Shown here: positions 7,807-16,717 of the stretch, piece after piece
How positions within the stretch are numbered: position 1 is the first letter of the stretch
Layout of the letters: each line of letters begins with the position of its first letter
Assembly (NCBI RefSeq): GCF_003287875.1
Contig: NZ_QMKK01000036.1
Location: 1-39,944 of the forward strand
Direction of reading: 5' to 3'
Source of the DNA: Martinezella tropici
GTDB lineage: Bacteria; Pseudomonadota; Alphaproteobacteria; Rhizobiales; Rhizobiaceae
DNA: 39,944 bases
Notes under the pieces: generated by a model
Seen by the model: only the letters and a program-made list of their open reading frames with translations
Told to the model about the DNA's origin: nothing
Database searches by the model: none
Program-made: the position numbers and the translations under genes

Positions 7807-8262
7807 TGACGTTTTTCTGCAACGGATTGGCTGAATTTCCATTTGCCGGCAACATCCTCCGTTTACTTAAGAATATGATATCGCTTGATTTCCGAGCAAA
7901 GTCGGCGTCGGCGGTTTTTCGCCGGCCGATGAAACCAAAGCCGCTGTCGCAGCGTTATTAGGGCATGACGACTCATGCCAAGGATGGCGAGCGACGACGA
8001 TTAGCATTCTGTTAACTGCGATATGTCTGAATTCCGGCTGGAAGCAGCGATCGGCAGAGTTGATTGAGTGTAGGGAGAGCATGGAGGTCGCAAGCGGCAG
8101 GCCATGCCACGGTGTCGGGAAATGCCGTGAGAAGGCGCGAATGTCTCTGTTGCAGCCCAGAGAACCAGGCTGAAATGGAGGAAGCGTTGGCCCGCTTCAG
8201 CGGCGGGCAGGGTGAAATCAAGTCGCAAGTTCATCCGTCTCGAGACGTAAATGGAGACGAGA
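7807..8262. other. Intergenic region with a short inverted repeat
   Basis: About 455 bp between the small gene at 7536-7742 and the 55-residue gene at 8263. It contains GGCATGA-CGAC-TCATGCC (7962-7979), a perfect 7-bp hairpin without a T-run. No gene was recognised on either strand. Confidence 0.4.
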
Positions 8263-8430
8263 ATGGCAAAGATTATATCTCTTTCGGATTGGCGATTGCG
8301 CATGACGCCGCGCGCCCAGAAGGAACCGGTGGAAGCAAAGATTCTTTTGTTTACCGGCGTGCGCTACGAACATTTGGATACGCCCACCCATCGACCGGGA
8401 GCCGGGCCGAAGCGGGCAAAAGGCAAGTGA
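8263..8430 (+). CDS. Small hypothetical basic protein (55 residues)
   Basis: A very short gene. The protein starts MAKIISLSDWRLR, has a middle block VEAKILLFTGVRYEHL, and ends in a basic Pro/Gly/Lys tail (RPGAGPKRAKGK). ATG 8263 has GGAG at 6-nt spacing; an in-frame ATG at 8251 has no such site. The AKIISLSDWR opening and the ILLFTGVRYE block resemble a small conserved rhizobial protein that I know only as hypothetical. No membrane segment or Cys. The next gene is 141 bp away and on the other strand, so it is probably monocistronic. Confidence 0.6.
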   Translation: MAKIISLSDWRLRMTPRAQKEPVEAKILLFTGVRYEHLDTPTHRPGAGPKRAKGK

Positions 8431-8571
8431 TGCCCGGGTGGGGTGCGTCCTTTCGCGCATCTCCCGGTTGCCGCTATGGTTCAGCGGTCTCCCCGTCGCG
8501 GCGCGCCGGCGCGTAAGATCGCGCAGAACCTTTTGTCGCCCGAAGCCTGATTATCTCGGCGCTCAGCCATC

Positions 8572-9120
8572 TCAGCCATTATCAAATTCGTCGCAACCCG
8601 CTTCCGATAGGAATTCGCGGGCGGCGTTATCAAAGCTGCCTTGCGGTGCCATCGTATGCAGCACCGCGTAGCCTTGGACACGCGGCACTTCCACCAGGAT
8701 CGATTGGGCAAGCGCTGGCGGCAACGCCTTGCGTATGCCCGTGAGCTGGACGGGGGATGCCAGCAACAAATCGAGTGCGCCACCGACGGATGTGCGGTCA
8801 CTCATGCTGAACACTTCATTCGATGCGGCATCATAGATGGCGAGCGACCAGAACGGCACTTTGCCTTTCGCCGTCAAGTGGACAGGGGTGTCCTCGATGT
8901 CGAATGCGCAGACGGCGGTCCGGATATAGGGATCGGTGTTGGAAAGCCCCGCCTCGTCATCCTTGTCGTCGAGCATGTAGAAATGGTTCTCGTCCCCCTC
9001 GTCCGAGACGCGGGTATAGGCATCGCGGTCGGAAAAATGCGGCAAGGAGAGAATGATGACAATGTGGAGCAGTGCCGCGCCGAACAGGCCGGTCAGGATC
9101 GCGAAAACGAATCTAAACAT
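8572..9120 (-). CDS. DUF1254-like membrane-anchored protein
   Basis: A 182-residue protein with an N-terminal membrane segment (FVFAILTGLFGAALLHIVII, about residues 4-23) and a predicted periplasmic domain containing YTRVSDEGDENHFYMLDD and PFWSLAIYDAASNEVFSM. That domain resembles the DUF1254 half of the DUF1254/DUF1214 family. Start ATG 9120 lies inside the end of the upstream gene (8-base overlap), so the two are translated together. Full-size DUF1254-DUF1214 proteins are usually single and longer; here the two halves are separate, each with its own anchor. Function is unknown. Confidence 0.7.
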   Translation of the reverse strand: MFRFVFAILTGLFGAALLHIVIILSLPHFSDRDAYTRVSDEGDENHFYMLDDKDDEAGLSNTDPYIRTAVCAFDIEDTPVHLTAKGKVPFWSLAIYDAASNEVFSMSDRTSVGGALDLLLASPVQLTGIRKALPPALAQSILVEVPRVQGYAVLHTMAPQGSFDNAAREFLSEAGCDEFDNG

Positions 9121-9700
9121 TGCCACACCCGATTTTTTCGAGTTTCGGCATGCCAAGATCGATCAGGCCGGAATTGCCGGCTGCCGGTGAATCCAGCAGC
9201 GTCCACACGAGACGGAAATTGCCGGCGGGGGGCAGGGCAAGCCAGTTGCCCGCCTGGGCATTGGGTGAAACCGTGATGCTGAAGCTTGAATCCGCATTGC
9301 GCAGGACGATCCAGGAATTGATGGTCGAAGGTCGTCCGGTAGCACCTTCGATCGGCCGCCCGTCATTGCCGGCGATGAACAGTGTCCATAGCCTCGCCGG
9401 CGGTGTCTGACCACTGATACGGTAGCTGCAGGATGCCGTCAGCCGCGCGCCGGTATCATCATCGGACGCGGTAAACACGAGCCCTTCCGCAGTGCCATAG
9501 AGCAAGCGTCCGGCACGAGCCCTGTGGGATTTCGCATAAGGGTCCGCATCGGCTGTCTGCATTTCCGGAAAGGCCTGCCAGGCACCGAGCTTGATCGCGC
9601 CGAAGCCGGAGGTCGCATCCAGCGCCAGGAGCGTGAACATGATCCCGCCGCCGAAGGCGATGACAAGCGAAAGCGCAACAAGAAGGGGAACTCGGAACAC
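9113..9700 (-). CDS. DUF1214 domain membrane-anchored protein
   Basis: A 195-residue protein. The N-terminal hydrophobic segment (LLVALSLVIAFGGGIMFTLLAL, about 5-26) is an anchor. The domain that follows has the DUF1214 pattern: DPYAKSHRARAGRLLYGTAEG, then the CSYRISGQTPPARLWTLFIA block, then FSITVSPNAQAGNWLALPP. It probably forms a periplasmic beta-rich domain. It is the first gene of a two-gene leftward operon with the DUF1254-like gene. The role is unknown; the two proteins probably work as a complex. Confidence 0.8.
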   Translation of the reverse strand: MFRVPLLVALSLVIAFGGGIMFTLLALDATSGFGAIKLGAWQAFPEMQTADADPYAKSHRARAGRLLYGTAEGLVFTASDDDTGARLTASCSYRISGQTPPARLWTLFIAGNDGRPIEGATGRPSTINSWIVLRNADSSFSITVSPNAQAGNWLALPPAGNFRLVWTLLDSPAAGNSGLIDLGMPKLEKIGCGNV

Positions 9701-9965
9701 TCTGGGATCGTCCTCGTGACAAATCGGTATCGATTTATTCCTGATTCTGTCGGTAGGGGGAAGGGCGAGCCGCTTTCAGGCTACAATCATACAGAATGCC
9801 GCAGTTGAGCGAACAAAGCAGCCTTCGGCCGAAACACCGACTGCCGTCGGACCATTCGCCAGTCGGCCGGCCGTATTGCGATCACCGCATTCCCTTATAT
9901 TTTCATTGGAAAACATGCGGGGGGCGCTTATGCAGCCTCCGCTATCATCTCTCCTCGGATGATCT
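9701..9965. other. Intergenic region downstream of the PBP gene
   Basis: A 265-bp gap between two leftward genes, presumably holding the promoter of the DUF1214 operon. No gene, repeat or clear terminator was recognised. Confidence 0.35.
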
Positions 9966-12164
9966 TTATTCCGCCGTCGCTACCTTCTGCACGCCGAGCC
10001 GGTTCGCAGCCTTCAGCCTTTCGCCGATATCGCGCAGGATATTCGTGGAATCCACCGAGAGCGAGCGCGGCCGGATGAGGGGAGGCAGGCTGGGAGTGGT
10101 GGAGGCATCGGCCGGCTTCTTGGCCGCGACGGTTTGCGGCTTCTGCACCGGGAACGGGTTGCTGATGCCGGGAATGGGTTTCAGCACGATGCCCTGATGC
10201 GCGTAGTCCATGATCTTCTTGAAGGTCATAGCCGGCAGCGTGCCGCCCGTCATGTTGTTCGTCGACGTGTAATCGTCGTTGCCGAACCAGACGGCACAGG
10301 TGTAGTTGCCGGTAAAGCCGATGAACCAGGCATCGCGATAGGCCTGCGTGGTGCCGGTCTTGCCGCCGACCACGATGCCGTTGTCGAGCGCTGCCCTGCG
10401 GCCGGTGCCGATGACCGGAACCTGTGTCAGCATCTGGTTCATGTAGGACGTGGCTTTTTCGCTGAGGACCCGTCTGGCCGGTTGCTCGTCGTGGCTGAAA
10501 TCGTAGAGCACCTTGCCATCGTAGGCGGTGATCTGGTCGATGCCATGACGCCGCGACTGCATGCCGTTGGCCGGGAAGACGGCATAGGCCGTCGCCTGGT
10601 CGAGAACGGTCACCTCCGAGGTGCCGATCGGAATGGTCTTGTCGTTGCGGATCGGCGTTTCCACGCCCATGGCTTTGGCCATGTTGCGAATGGGCTGAAT
10701 GCCGAACTTCTCTTTCGCCAGCCGCACCGGGATCGTATTGATCGACTGGGTGAGCGCCTGCGTCAGCGTCACCTTGCCTTCATAGCGGTTCTCGTAGTTA
10801 TGCGGGCTCCAGTTGCCCCAGCTGATCGGCGCGTCGACGATGGTGGATGTCGGCGTCATGCCGTTCTCCATAGCGACGGAGTAAGTGTAGATCTTGAAGG
10901 AGGAGCCCGGCTGGCGCAGTGCCTTGGTCGCGCGATTGAACTGGCTTTCGCCGTAATCGCTGCCACCGACCATGGCGCGAACGGCGCCGCCATTTTCGAT
11001 CATGACGCTGGCGCCCTGCTTGGCGTGGTAACGTTCGCCGAATTCCATCAGGCTGGATTGGATGGAATCCTCCGCCGCTTTCTGCAATCCCATATCGATG
11101 GTGGTTCGAACGATCAGCGAGCGCTCGGGGAAGCGCGTCGCGAGCCGCTGCACTTCGTCGAAGGCCCAGTCGAGGAAATAGTCCGGGGATTCGATCTGGG
11201 CGCGGTCGACAACGGAGGCCGGATTGCGGCGTGCGGCGATCACTTGCCCCTCGGTCATCAGCCCGCTTTGCACGAGGTTGGAAAGCACATCGTTGGCGCG
11301 GGCGCGCGCCGCCGGCAGATTGACGTGTGGCGCATATTTCGCCGGCGCCTTGAAGAGGCCAGCAAGCATCGCGGCTTCCGCCAGATTGACGTCGGTGATG
11401 CTCTTGCCGAAATAGAATTGCGCGGCCGCCGCCGCGCCGAAGGTGCCGCCGCCCATGTAGGTGCGGTCGAGATAGAGGCTCAGGATTTCCTTCTTGGAGA
11501 GATTGGCCTCGAGCCAGATCGCCAGGAAGGCTTCCTTGATCTTGCGGTCGATGGAGCGCTCGTTGCTGAGGAAGATGTTCTTGGCAAGCTGCTGCGTCAG
11601 CGTCGAGCCGCCCTGGACGACGCCGCCGGCCTGTGCGTTCACGGTCACCGCGCGGAACAGGCCGATCGCGTCGATGCCGAAATGGTCGAAGAAGCGGCGG
11701 TCCTCGGTTGCGAGCACCGCCTTGACGAAATAATCCGGCAGCTGGTCGACCGGCACGGAGTTCTCGTGAATGATGCCGCGGTGACCGATGACATTGCCAT
11801 AGCGGTCGAGGAAGGTGACGGCGAAATTGCCGCGATTGCGCCAGTCGCCCTGCGTCGCCTCGAAGGCCGGCATGGCGAGCATCAGCATGACGACCGAGCC
11901 CGCCGCACCCAGCGTCAAACCTTCGCCGAGCAGCTCGAAAACGATGCGTTTCCAGCCACGTACGCGGAAGCGGCGGAAGAAGATCGTGATCTCCTCCCAG
12001 GCTTCCGCAAGCCCGAAACCGGCATTCCATAAAGTGGAGTCGATCCATGAATCGAGGCGCAGAAAGAAATAGCGTTTCCGCCGCTGCGGCTTTTCGGCCC
12101 GGCTGTCCTTCTGGGTCTCAGGCTCCGCCTTCGGCCCGTTTTCTGGATTGGATGGGTCTTCCAC
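9966..12164 (-). CDS. Class A penicillin-binding protein (PBP1A type)
   Basis: A bifunctional cell-wall enzyme that polymerises lipid II into glycan strands and crosslinks them, in the inner membrane with periplasmic domains. From GTG 12164 it has 732 residues: a basic cytoplasmic region, a membrane segment (about 83-100), a glycosyltransferase family 51 domain (about 130-300) with EDRRFFDHFGID (catalytic Glu 154), GGSTLTQQLAKN and RKIKEAFLAIWLE, and a transpeptidase domain (about 370-660) with SxxK at 421-424 (SSFK), SxN at 474-476 (SIN) and KTG at 602-604. All catalytic motifs are present. The GTG start follows GGGAAG at a suitable distance. It stands alone, divergent from ycgN. Rhizobia have several class A enzymes, so a more exact name is not given. 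Confidence 0.92.
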   Translation of the reverse strand: MEDPSNPENGPKAEPETQKDSRAEKPQRRKRYFFLRLDSWIDSTLWNAGFGLAEAWEEITIFFRRFRVRGWKRIVFELLGEGLTLGAAGSVVMLMLAMPAFEATQGDWRNRGNFAVTFLDRYGNVIGHRGIIHENSVPVDQLPDYFVKAVLATEDRRFFDHFGIDAIGLFRAVTVNAQAGGVVQGGSTLTQQLAKNIFLSNERSIDRKIKEAFLAIWLEANLSKKEILSLYLDRTYMGGGTFGAAAAAQFYFGKSITDVNLAEAAMLAGLFKAPAKYAPHVNLPAARARANDVLSNLVQSGLMTEGQVIAARRNPASVVDRAQIESPDYFLDWAFDEVQRLATRFPERSLIVRTTIDMGLQKAAEDSIQSSLMEFGERYHAKQGASVMIENGGAVRAMVGGSDYGESQFNRATKALRQPGSSFKIYTYSVAMENGMTPTSTIVDAPISWGNWSPHNYENRYEGKVTLTQALTQSINTIPVRLAKEKFGIQPIRNMAKAMGVETPIRNDKTIPIGTSEVTVLDQATAYAVFPANGMQSRRHGIDQITAYDGKVLYDFSHDEQPARRVLSEKATSYMNQMLTQVPVIGTGRRAALDNGIVVGGKTGTTQAYRDAWFIGFTGNYTCAVWFGNDDYTSTNNMTGGTLPAMTFKKIMDYAHQGIVLKPIPGISNPFPVQKPQTVAAKKPADASTTPSLPPLIRPRSLSVDSTNILRDIGERLKAANRLGVQKVATAE

Positions 12165-12327
12165 GCTCTACTTCCCGACCACACTACTGCTGCGTGCTTC
12201 CTTGCGGCACACACAAAGCTCATTATCTCATAGAACGGCTATTTGAATAATTGGTTGATTTAGAGAAAAGAACAAGAGACATGCATGCCGCAGCCCGAAT
12301 TCTCCCTGACGGGTGGCGAGGAAGACG

Positions 12328-12819
12328 ATGATGACAGACGAATTGCCCTTCTGGAAAACCAAGACCCTGACGGAAATGAGCCCGTCGGAATGGGAAAACC
12401 TGTGCGATGGCTGCGGCCTCTGCTGTCTCAACAAACTCGAGGAGTGGGATACGGGTGATGTCTATTTCACCTCGATCCGCTGCAAGCTGATGGATGGCGA
12501 GAGCTGTCGCTGCACGAGCTATCCGAACCGGTGGGATTTCGTCCCCGACTGTGTGCAGCTGACGCCGGAGAAGGTTCCGGAGCTGGAGTGGCTTCCGCCC
12601 ACCTGCGCCTACCGCCTCGTCAATGACGGCCGCGATCTTTACTGGTGGCATCCGTTGGTCTCCGGCGATCCGGAAACCGTGCATATCGCCGGCGTTTCCG
12701 CCCGTGGACGTACGGTGAGCGAGAACGATGTCGATCTCGACGATTTCGAGGATTACGTCGTCGACTGGCCGCTGACGGTCGAAGACGATATGGAACCTAA
12801 TCCTCCGGCAAAGCCATAG
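12328..12819 (+). CDS. YcgN family cysteine-cluster protein
   Basis: A 163-residue cytoplasmic protein of the YcgN/UPF0260 family, part of the wider zinc- or iron-binding CxxCxxCC group; its biochemical function is unknown. The motif [15 protein letters not shown] (about residues 25-39) carries the family cysteines, with further Cys in [17 protein letters not shown] and PPTCAYRL. The C-terminal [18 protein letters not shown] block is highly typical. ATG 12328 follows GAGGA at 5 nt; the adjacent ATG 12331 is equally possible. Its end overlaps the end of the convergent MmcQ-like gene by 23 bases. Confidence 0.88.
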   Translation: MMTDELPFWKTKTLTEMSPSEWENLCDGCGLCCLNKLEEWDTGDVYFTSIRCKLMDGESCRCTSYPNRWDFVPDCVQLTPEKVPELEWLPPTCAYRLVNDGRDLYWWHPLVSGDPETVHIAGVSARGRTVSENDVDLDDFEDYVVDWPLTVEDDMEPNPPAKP

Positions 12820-13126
12820 ATTTCGGCGCCACGTTCCGCCATGCGCGATGCATCAGCGCCTCGATCGTTGCTTGATCGGCGTCGTGATGAAACAGCCGGG
12901 TAAAGCCCTTCAGACCCCAGCCACCTGGCACGGCCATGACGTCGTCCGGCATGGTTGCCAATGCCATTTGCTGCTGGTCGGGTGTCAGCTTGACGACACA
13001 GAAATCCGGACTCGGAAGGGTCATGAATATCTTGCCCCGAACACGAAAGTCGCGGGTCCCGAAGTGTGAGCTCTCTGCTGCCTCCGGCAGGCCAAGGGCA
13101 AGGGATATAAGATCTTCGTCGGTCAT
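12797..13126 (-). CDS. MmcQ/YjbR family protein
   Basis: A 109-residue protein of the MmcQ/YjbR fold (double-wing DNA-binding-like domain, function unclear). Recognisable blocks are [21 protein letters not shown] near the start, [20 protein letters not shown], and a C-terminal [11 protein letters not shown] helix. The frame is open upstream for 46 codons of Arg-rich sequence; ATG 13126 fits the family. The gene is tail-to-tail with ycgN and overlaps it by 23 bases, so the two mRNAs share antisense 3' ends. Confidence 0.82.
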   Translation of the reverse strand: MTDEDLISLALGLPEAAESSHFGTRDFRVRGKIFMTLPSPDFCVVKLTPDQQQMALATMPDDVMAVPGGWGLKGFTRLFHHDADQATIEALMHRAWRNVAPKSMALPED

Positions 13127-13275
13127 GGCCGAGATGATAGCACGCCTGGGCGCCATGCGGTAAATGGCAGGCCGGCGACGAAACGGTCGCGGAAGGCGAG
13201 GCAGCCGGTTTATTGAATTGCGCCTGGACGCATGGTATCGCGCCATGCCCTCGCATACGCACAAGGAGCCGCCGC

Positions 13276-13584
13276 GTGATCCGCCATATCGTCTTCTTCA
13301 CCGTTCCCGATCGTGCCAATCTCGAAGAGGTCCGCTCCGGCCTCTCGATCCTGACAGCCATCCCGCATGCGCGGCTCTTGGAAATCGGCACGAATGTGAA
13401 GACCGATCAGCTCGGAACCGAAGTCGACCTTGTCGTCTATGGCGAGTTCGATGATGAGGCGGCGCTTGCCGCCTACAAGGCACATCCAAACTATCAGCGG
13501 TCCATCGAGCGCGTTCGTCCGCTGCGCGAGATGCGGATCGCTGCCGATTACGAGACCGTGACGGCCGTTCGCGAGCCGTTTTGA
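13276..13584 (+). CDS. Dabb (stress-responsive A/B barrel) domain protein
   Basis: A 102-residue protein with the dimeric alpha-beta barrel pattern: IRHIVFFTVPD at the start, a central LLEIGTNVKTD, then LVVYGEFDDEAALAAYKAHPNYQ. Such proteins form small dimeric ferredoxin-like barrels; bacterial members have no assigned substrate. GTG 13276 is chosen because AAGGAG lies 8 nt upstream. The frame continues 21 codons further up without family features. It is divergent from the MmcQ-like gene. Confidence 0.82.
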   Translation: MIRHIVFFTVPDRANLEEVRSGLSILTAIPHARLLEIGTNVKTDQLGTEVDLVVYGEFDDEAALAAYKAHPNYQRSIERVRPLREMRIAADYETVTAVREPF

Positions 13585-14176
13585 GCGTAATCTTGTGGCC
13601 GGTTCCCGCCGGGCATTTCAATGCTCAGATATTTCAATGGCCAAGTATTTCAAGGGATTGAGTATACGAGCGGAATCCAATTGTCGGTGACCGGATTCTT
13701 TTCGCGAGGTTCTTCAATCAACCTTTGAGGTTGCGGATTCAGTTTCAGAAGAAATCGCCTCAAGCGATTCAAAGGACTCATGGAAATCCCGGCGCCTCAC
13801 CTCGGCAAAGCGCCTGAAGGCCGGTTCGCATCGGCCTATGGTGGCGTGCCTGCTCATGTCGCACCCACGGGCAGATGATAAGCAAGAATGATTAAAAATG
13901 GCTGAGCTTGCAGCTCGAAGAAGGATGCTTCGACGTCCAATATGTGCCATCACGGGCATATCGCTGATAGATTGTATCGATGCGGGGCGATGGAACGCCA
14001 ATCGGTTGCCGTCGTGGCAAGATCGCCGATTTGCATCCAATCATTTCAAATGGTTAAGATGCAGGTTGCGTGCCTCGCTTGCTTAACAGGCCGAAAATTA
14101 CAGCCCATTCATTTGCCATTCAGACGTGTTTGGGTAAATAATCCCCAAGTCAATATCCCTGTGGGAAGTCCGAAGC
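13585..14176. other. Long intergenic region upstream of feuN
   Basis: About 590 bp without a recognised gene. Short open frames on both strands lack family features and ribosome sites. It probably includes the promoter of the feuN-feuP-feuQ group in the last 100 bases, where the AT-content rises (around 14085-14160). It is large for this gene-dense window, so a small RNA is possible, though no hairpin-plus-T-run was seen. Confidence 0.4.
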
Positions 14177-14431
14177 ATGGCCTCATTTTCAAGCATAGCA
14201 GCGGCGGCCCTCGTCATGGCCGGCTCGGCTGTTCTGCCGGCGCCAGCGCCGACGTCGACCCTGGTGGCTCGCGCCAACAGCGACTGTAGCGAGGCTGCCG
14301 CCGAGGTCGTCGAAAAGACCGGAGGACAGCTTCTATCCGCACAACCGTCCGGCGACAGCTGCATCGTAACCGTTCTCGTGCAGGGCAACGGGCAGCGCCC
14401 GCGCAAGGTGACGATGAAAGTGCCGATGTGA
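14177..14431 (+). CDS. feuN: FeuN-type small exported modulator of the FeuP/FeuQ system
   Basis: An 84-residue protein with an N-terminal hydrophobic stretch (SSIAAAALVMAGSAVLPAPA) that looks like a signal peptide, then a small domain with two Cys (NSDCSEAAAEVVEKTGG and DSCIVTVLVQG) that could form a disulfide, like a PepSY-type fold. In S. meliloti the small periplasmic protein FeuN, encoded just upstream of feuP and of nearly the same length (83 residues), restrains the sensor kinase FeuQ and is essential. Position, size and export signal fit. ATG 14177 is the only start; there is an in-frame stop 14 codons upstream. GGGAAG lies about 10 nt before it. The gap to feuP is 137 bp. Identification rests on context plus size, not on a remembered alignment. 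Confidence 0.75.
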   Translation: MASFSSIAAAALVMAGSAVLPAPAPTSTLVARANSDCSEAAAEVVEKTGGQLLSAQPSGDSCIVTVLVQGNGQRPRKVTMKVPM

Positions 14432-14568
14432 CGCGGGGCGGGCAGGGCGCCGACGTGCAATCGACAATCTAAAGCCTTGAATCCCACACAAAATCTTATT
14501 GTTTCCGTGATTCCACTGCAGCACGATTTACAGTACTGTTTTTCGAACCGGGGAAATTGGATCCAGAC

Positions 14569-15240
14569 ATGCGCATTCTCATAGTCGAAGACGATATCAA
14601 TTTGAATCGCCAGCTTGCCGAGGCTTTGAAGGAGGCAGGCTACGTTGTCGATACGGCCTTTGATGGTGAGGAAGGCCATTTTCTCGGCGATACGGAACCC
14701 TATGACGCGATCATCCTCGATATCGGCCTGCCGGAAATGGATGGCATCACAGTACTCGAGAAATGGCGCGGTGCCGGGCGCACGGTGCCGGTGCTGCTGC
14801 TGACCGCCCGCGACCGGTGGAGCGACAAGGTGGCGGGCATCGATGCCGGCGCGGATGACTATGTGGCGAAGCCCTTCCACGTCGAGGAAGTGCTGGCACG
14901 CATCCGCGCGCTCATCCGCCGTGCCGCCGGCCATGCCTCCTCGGAAATCGTCTGCGGCCCCGTTCGGCTCGATACCAAGAGCTCGAAGGCGACCGTCGAC
15001 GGCAAGCCGCTCAAGCTCACGTCTCATGAATATCGTCTGCTTGCCTATCTCATGCATCACAAGGGTGAGGTGGTCTCGCGCACCGAGCTTGTCGAACATA
15101 TGTACGACCAGGATTTCGACCGCGATTCCAATACGATCGAGGTCTTCGTCGGTCGCCTGCGCAAGAAAATGGGTGTCGATCTGATCGAAACGGTCCGTGG
15201 CCTTGGTTACCGAATCCAAGCTCCAACCAATGCGAATTAA
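14569..15240 (+). CDS. feuP: FeuP, OmpR-type response regulator
   Basis: A DNA-binding response regulator of 223 residues. The receiver domain (1-115) has acidic pocket ED at 7-8, phospho-acceptor Asp 51 (IILDIGLPEMDG) and Lys 101 (DYVAKPF). The winged-helix effector domain (about 125-220) ends in FVGRLRKKMG and ETVRGLGYRI. ATG 14569 gives the standard MRILIVEDD start; a TTG four codons upstream is also in frame. In S. meliloti FeuP activates ndvA for export of cyclic beta-glucan, needed for osmotic adaptation and nodule invasion. It overlaps feuQ by 11 bases. Confidence 0.92.
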   Translation: MRILIVEDDINLNRQLAEALKEAGYVVDTAFDGEEGHFLGDTEPYDAIILDIGLPEMDGITVLEKWRGAGRTVPVLLLTARDRWSDKVAGIDAGADDYVAKPFHVEEVLARIRALIRRAAGHASSEIVCGPVRLDTKSSKATVDGKPLKLTSHEYRLLAYLMHHKGEVVSRTELVEHMYDQDFDRDSNTIEVFVGRLRKKMGVDLIETVRGLGYRIQAPTNAN

Positions 15241-16627
15241 GTCGCTTACCGCTCGTGTCCTGCTGCTGACCACGCTCTGGTCCGCCGTGGCGCTAGTGGT
15301 GATCGGGCTCGTCATCTCGAATATCTACCGCAAGAGTGCCGAACGCGGCTTTCAGGATCTGCTACGTGCGCAGCTCTCCAGTGTCATCAACTCGGTGACG
15401 ATCGGCGACCAGGGCGCACTGTTGGGTGACCCGAAGCTTGGCGACCTGCGTTTCGCCCAGCCGAAGACCGGCTGGTACTGGATGGTCGAGCCGCTCGGCA
15501 CCTACACCGCGACACCGCTGGTCTCGCCGTCGCTCGGCGCGTCAAGCCTGCCGGTGCTGTCGGTGTTAGAAGCACCCTTCGACAAGCAATACCAGCGCTC
15601 TTACATCGTCACCGACGCCTTCGGAAACCGCGTGCAAGTGGCGGAAACCGAAGTCGTACTCGACACAGACGGTCGCGCTGCGCGCTTCCGCGTTACCGGT
15701 AATATTGCCGTCGTGGAGGACGATGTCCGTAATTTCTCCCATAGCCTTTATTTCTCACTGGTCGGCTTCGGTGTCGGCAGTCTGATCGTCAATGCGCTCG
15801 CCATTCTCTATGGCCTGAAACCGCTCGATAAGGCCCGCGCTGCACTGGAGCGCATCCGCGCCGGTGAGAGCGAACGCCTGCAAGGAGATTTCCCGCGCGA
15901 AATCCTGCCGCTTGCCAACGAGGTCAATGCGCTGATCGAAAGCAATAGGCGTATCGTCGAGCGCGCTCGCATGCAGGTTGGCAATCTCGCGCACTCGTTG
16001 AAAACGCCGATCGCGGTGCTGCTCAACGAATCCCGTGTGCTCGAGCGCTCGCATGGCGATCTGGTGAAGAACCAGGCCGAAGTCATGCAGGGGCAGGTGC
16101 AATCCTACCTCAATCGCGCCCGCATCGCCGCGCAGCGTGAATCCGTGCTGGCTCGCACCGAGGCCGAGCCGGCGCTGGAGCGGCTTGTTCGCGTCATGCG
16201 GCGGCTGAATGCAGACAAGGAGTTCGAACTCTCCGTCTCGCCCAATCTCGCGCTCGCCATGGAGCAGCAGGATCTGGAGGAGACGGTCGGCAATCTCCTG
16301 GAAAATGCCGCCCGCTTTGCCGAACGCAAGGTGCGCCTTTCGGCAAGCGAAGCGCCGCCGGAGATCAAGGGCATCGATCCCGTGCGCCGTCATTGGGTGG
16401 AACTCGTGGTTGAAGACGATGGCCCAGGGCTTGAGCCGGATCAGATTCGCGAGGCGATGAAGCGCGGCCGCCGGCTCGATGAAAGCAAGCCGGGCACCGG
16501 TCTCGGCCTGTCGATTGTCAGCGAGATCACCAACGAATATCAAGGCCGGCTCGAATTGTCTCGAGGCGCCTGGGGAGGGCTTCGCGCCAGCCTAATTTTG
16601 CCGGGCCTGACGAAGGATGTTGCGTGA
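15230..16627 (+). CDS. feuQ: FeuQ, sensor histidine kinase
   Basis: An inner-membrane sensor kinase, partner of FeuP, 465 residues from ATG 15230. Membrane segments at about 9-32 and 172-194 enclose a periplasmic sensor domain of about 140 residues, the likely site of FeuN action. A HAMP-like linker follows (195-245), then a PhoQ-type HisKA with His 255 (VGNLAHSLKTPIAVLLNE), an N box (NLLENAARFAERK), and G boxes EDDGPGL and GTGLGLSI. The longer frame upstream overlaps feuP more deeply and is not needed. The 11-base overlap with feuP indicates coupled translation. Confidence 0.9.
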   Translation: MRIKSLTARVLLLTTLWSAVALVVIGLVISNIYRKSAERGFQDLLRAQLSSVINSVTIGDQGALLGDPKLGDLRFAQPKTGWYWMVEPLGTYTATPLVSPSLGASSLPVLSVLEAPFDKQYQRSYIVTDAFGNRVQVAETEVVLDTDGRAARFRVTGNIAVVEDDVRNFSHSLYFSLVGFGVGSLIVNALAILYGLKPLDKARAALERIRAGESERLQGDFPREILPLANEVNALIESNRRIVERARMQVGNLAHSLKTPIAVLLNESRVLERSHGDLVKNQAEVMQGQVQSYLNRARIAAQRESVLARTEAEPALERLVRVMRRLNADKEFELSVSPNLALAMEQQDLEETVGNLLENAARFAERKVRLSASEAPPEIKGIDPVRRHWVELVVEDDGPGLEPDQIREAMKRGRRLDESKPGTGLGLSIVSEITNEYQGRLELSRGAWGGLRASLILPGLTKDVA

Positions 16628-16717
16628 GGCACGGCATGATGCCAAAAGACGTTGTGGGTCATGATGATGCCGCAGCGCAGTACCTATGGTTTTGCTTTTT
16701 GATACTGGTTCGGTTGT

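Noticed and set aside
10134..12032. 632-codon open frame on the plus strand
   Set aside because: Lies antisense to the penicillin-binding protein gene, is Arg/His/Asp-rich with no family features; a codon-bias shadow.
13714..14040. 108-codon minus-strand frame in the feuN upstream gap
   Set aside because: Low-complexity Ser/Arg content, no ribosome site of note and no family pattern.
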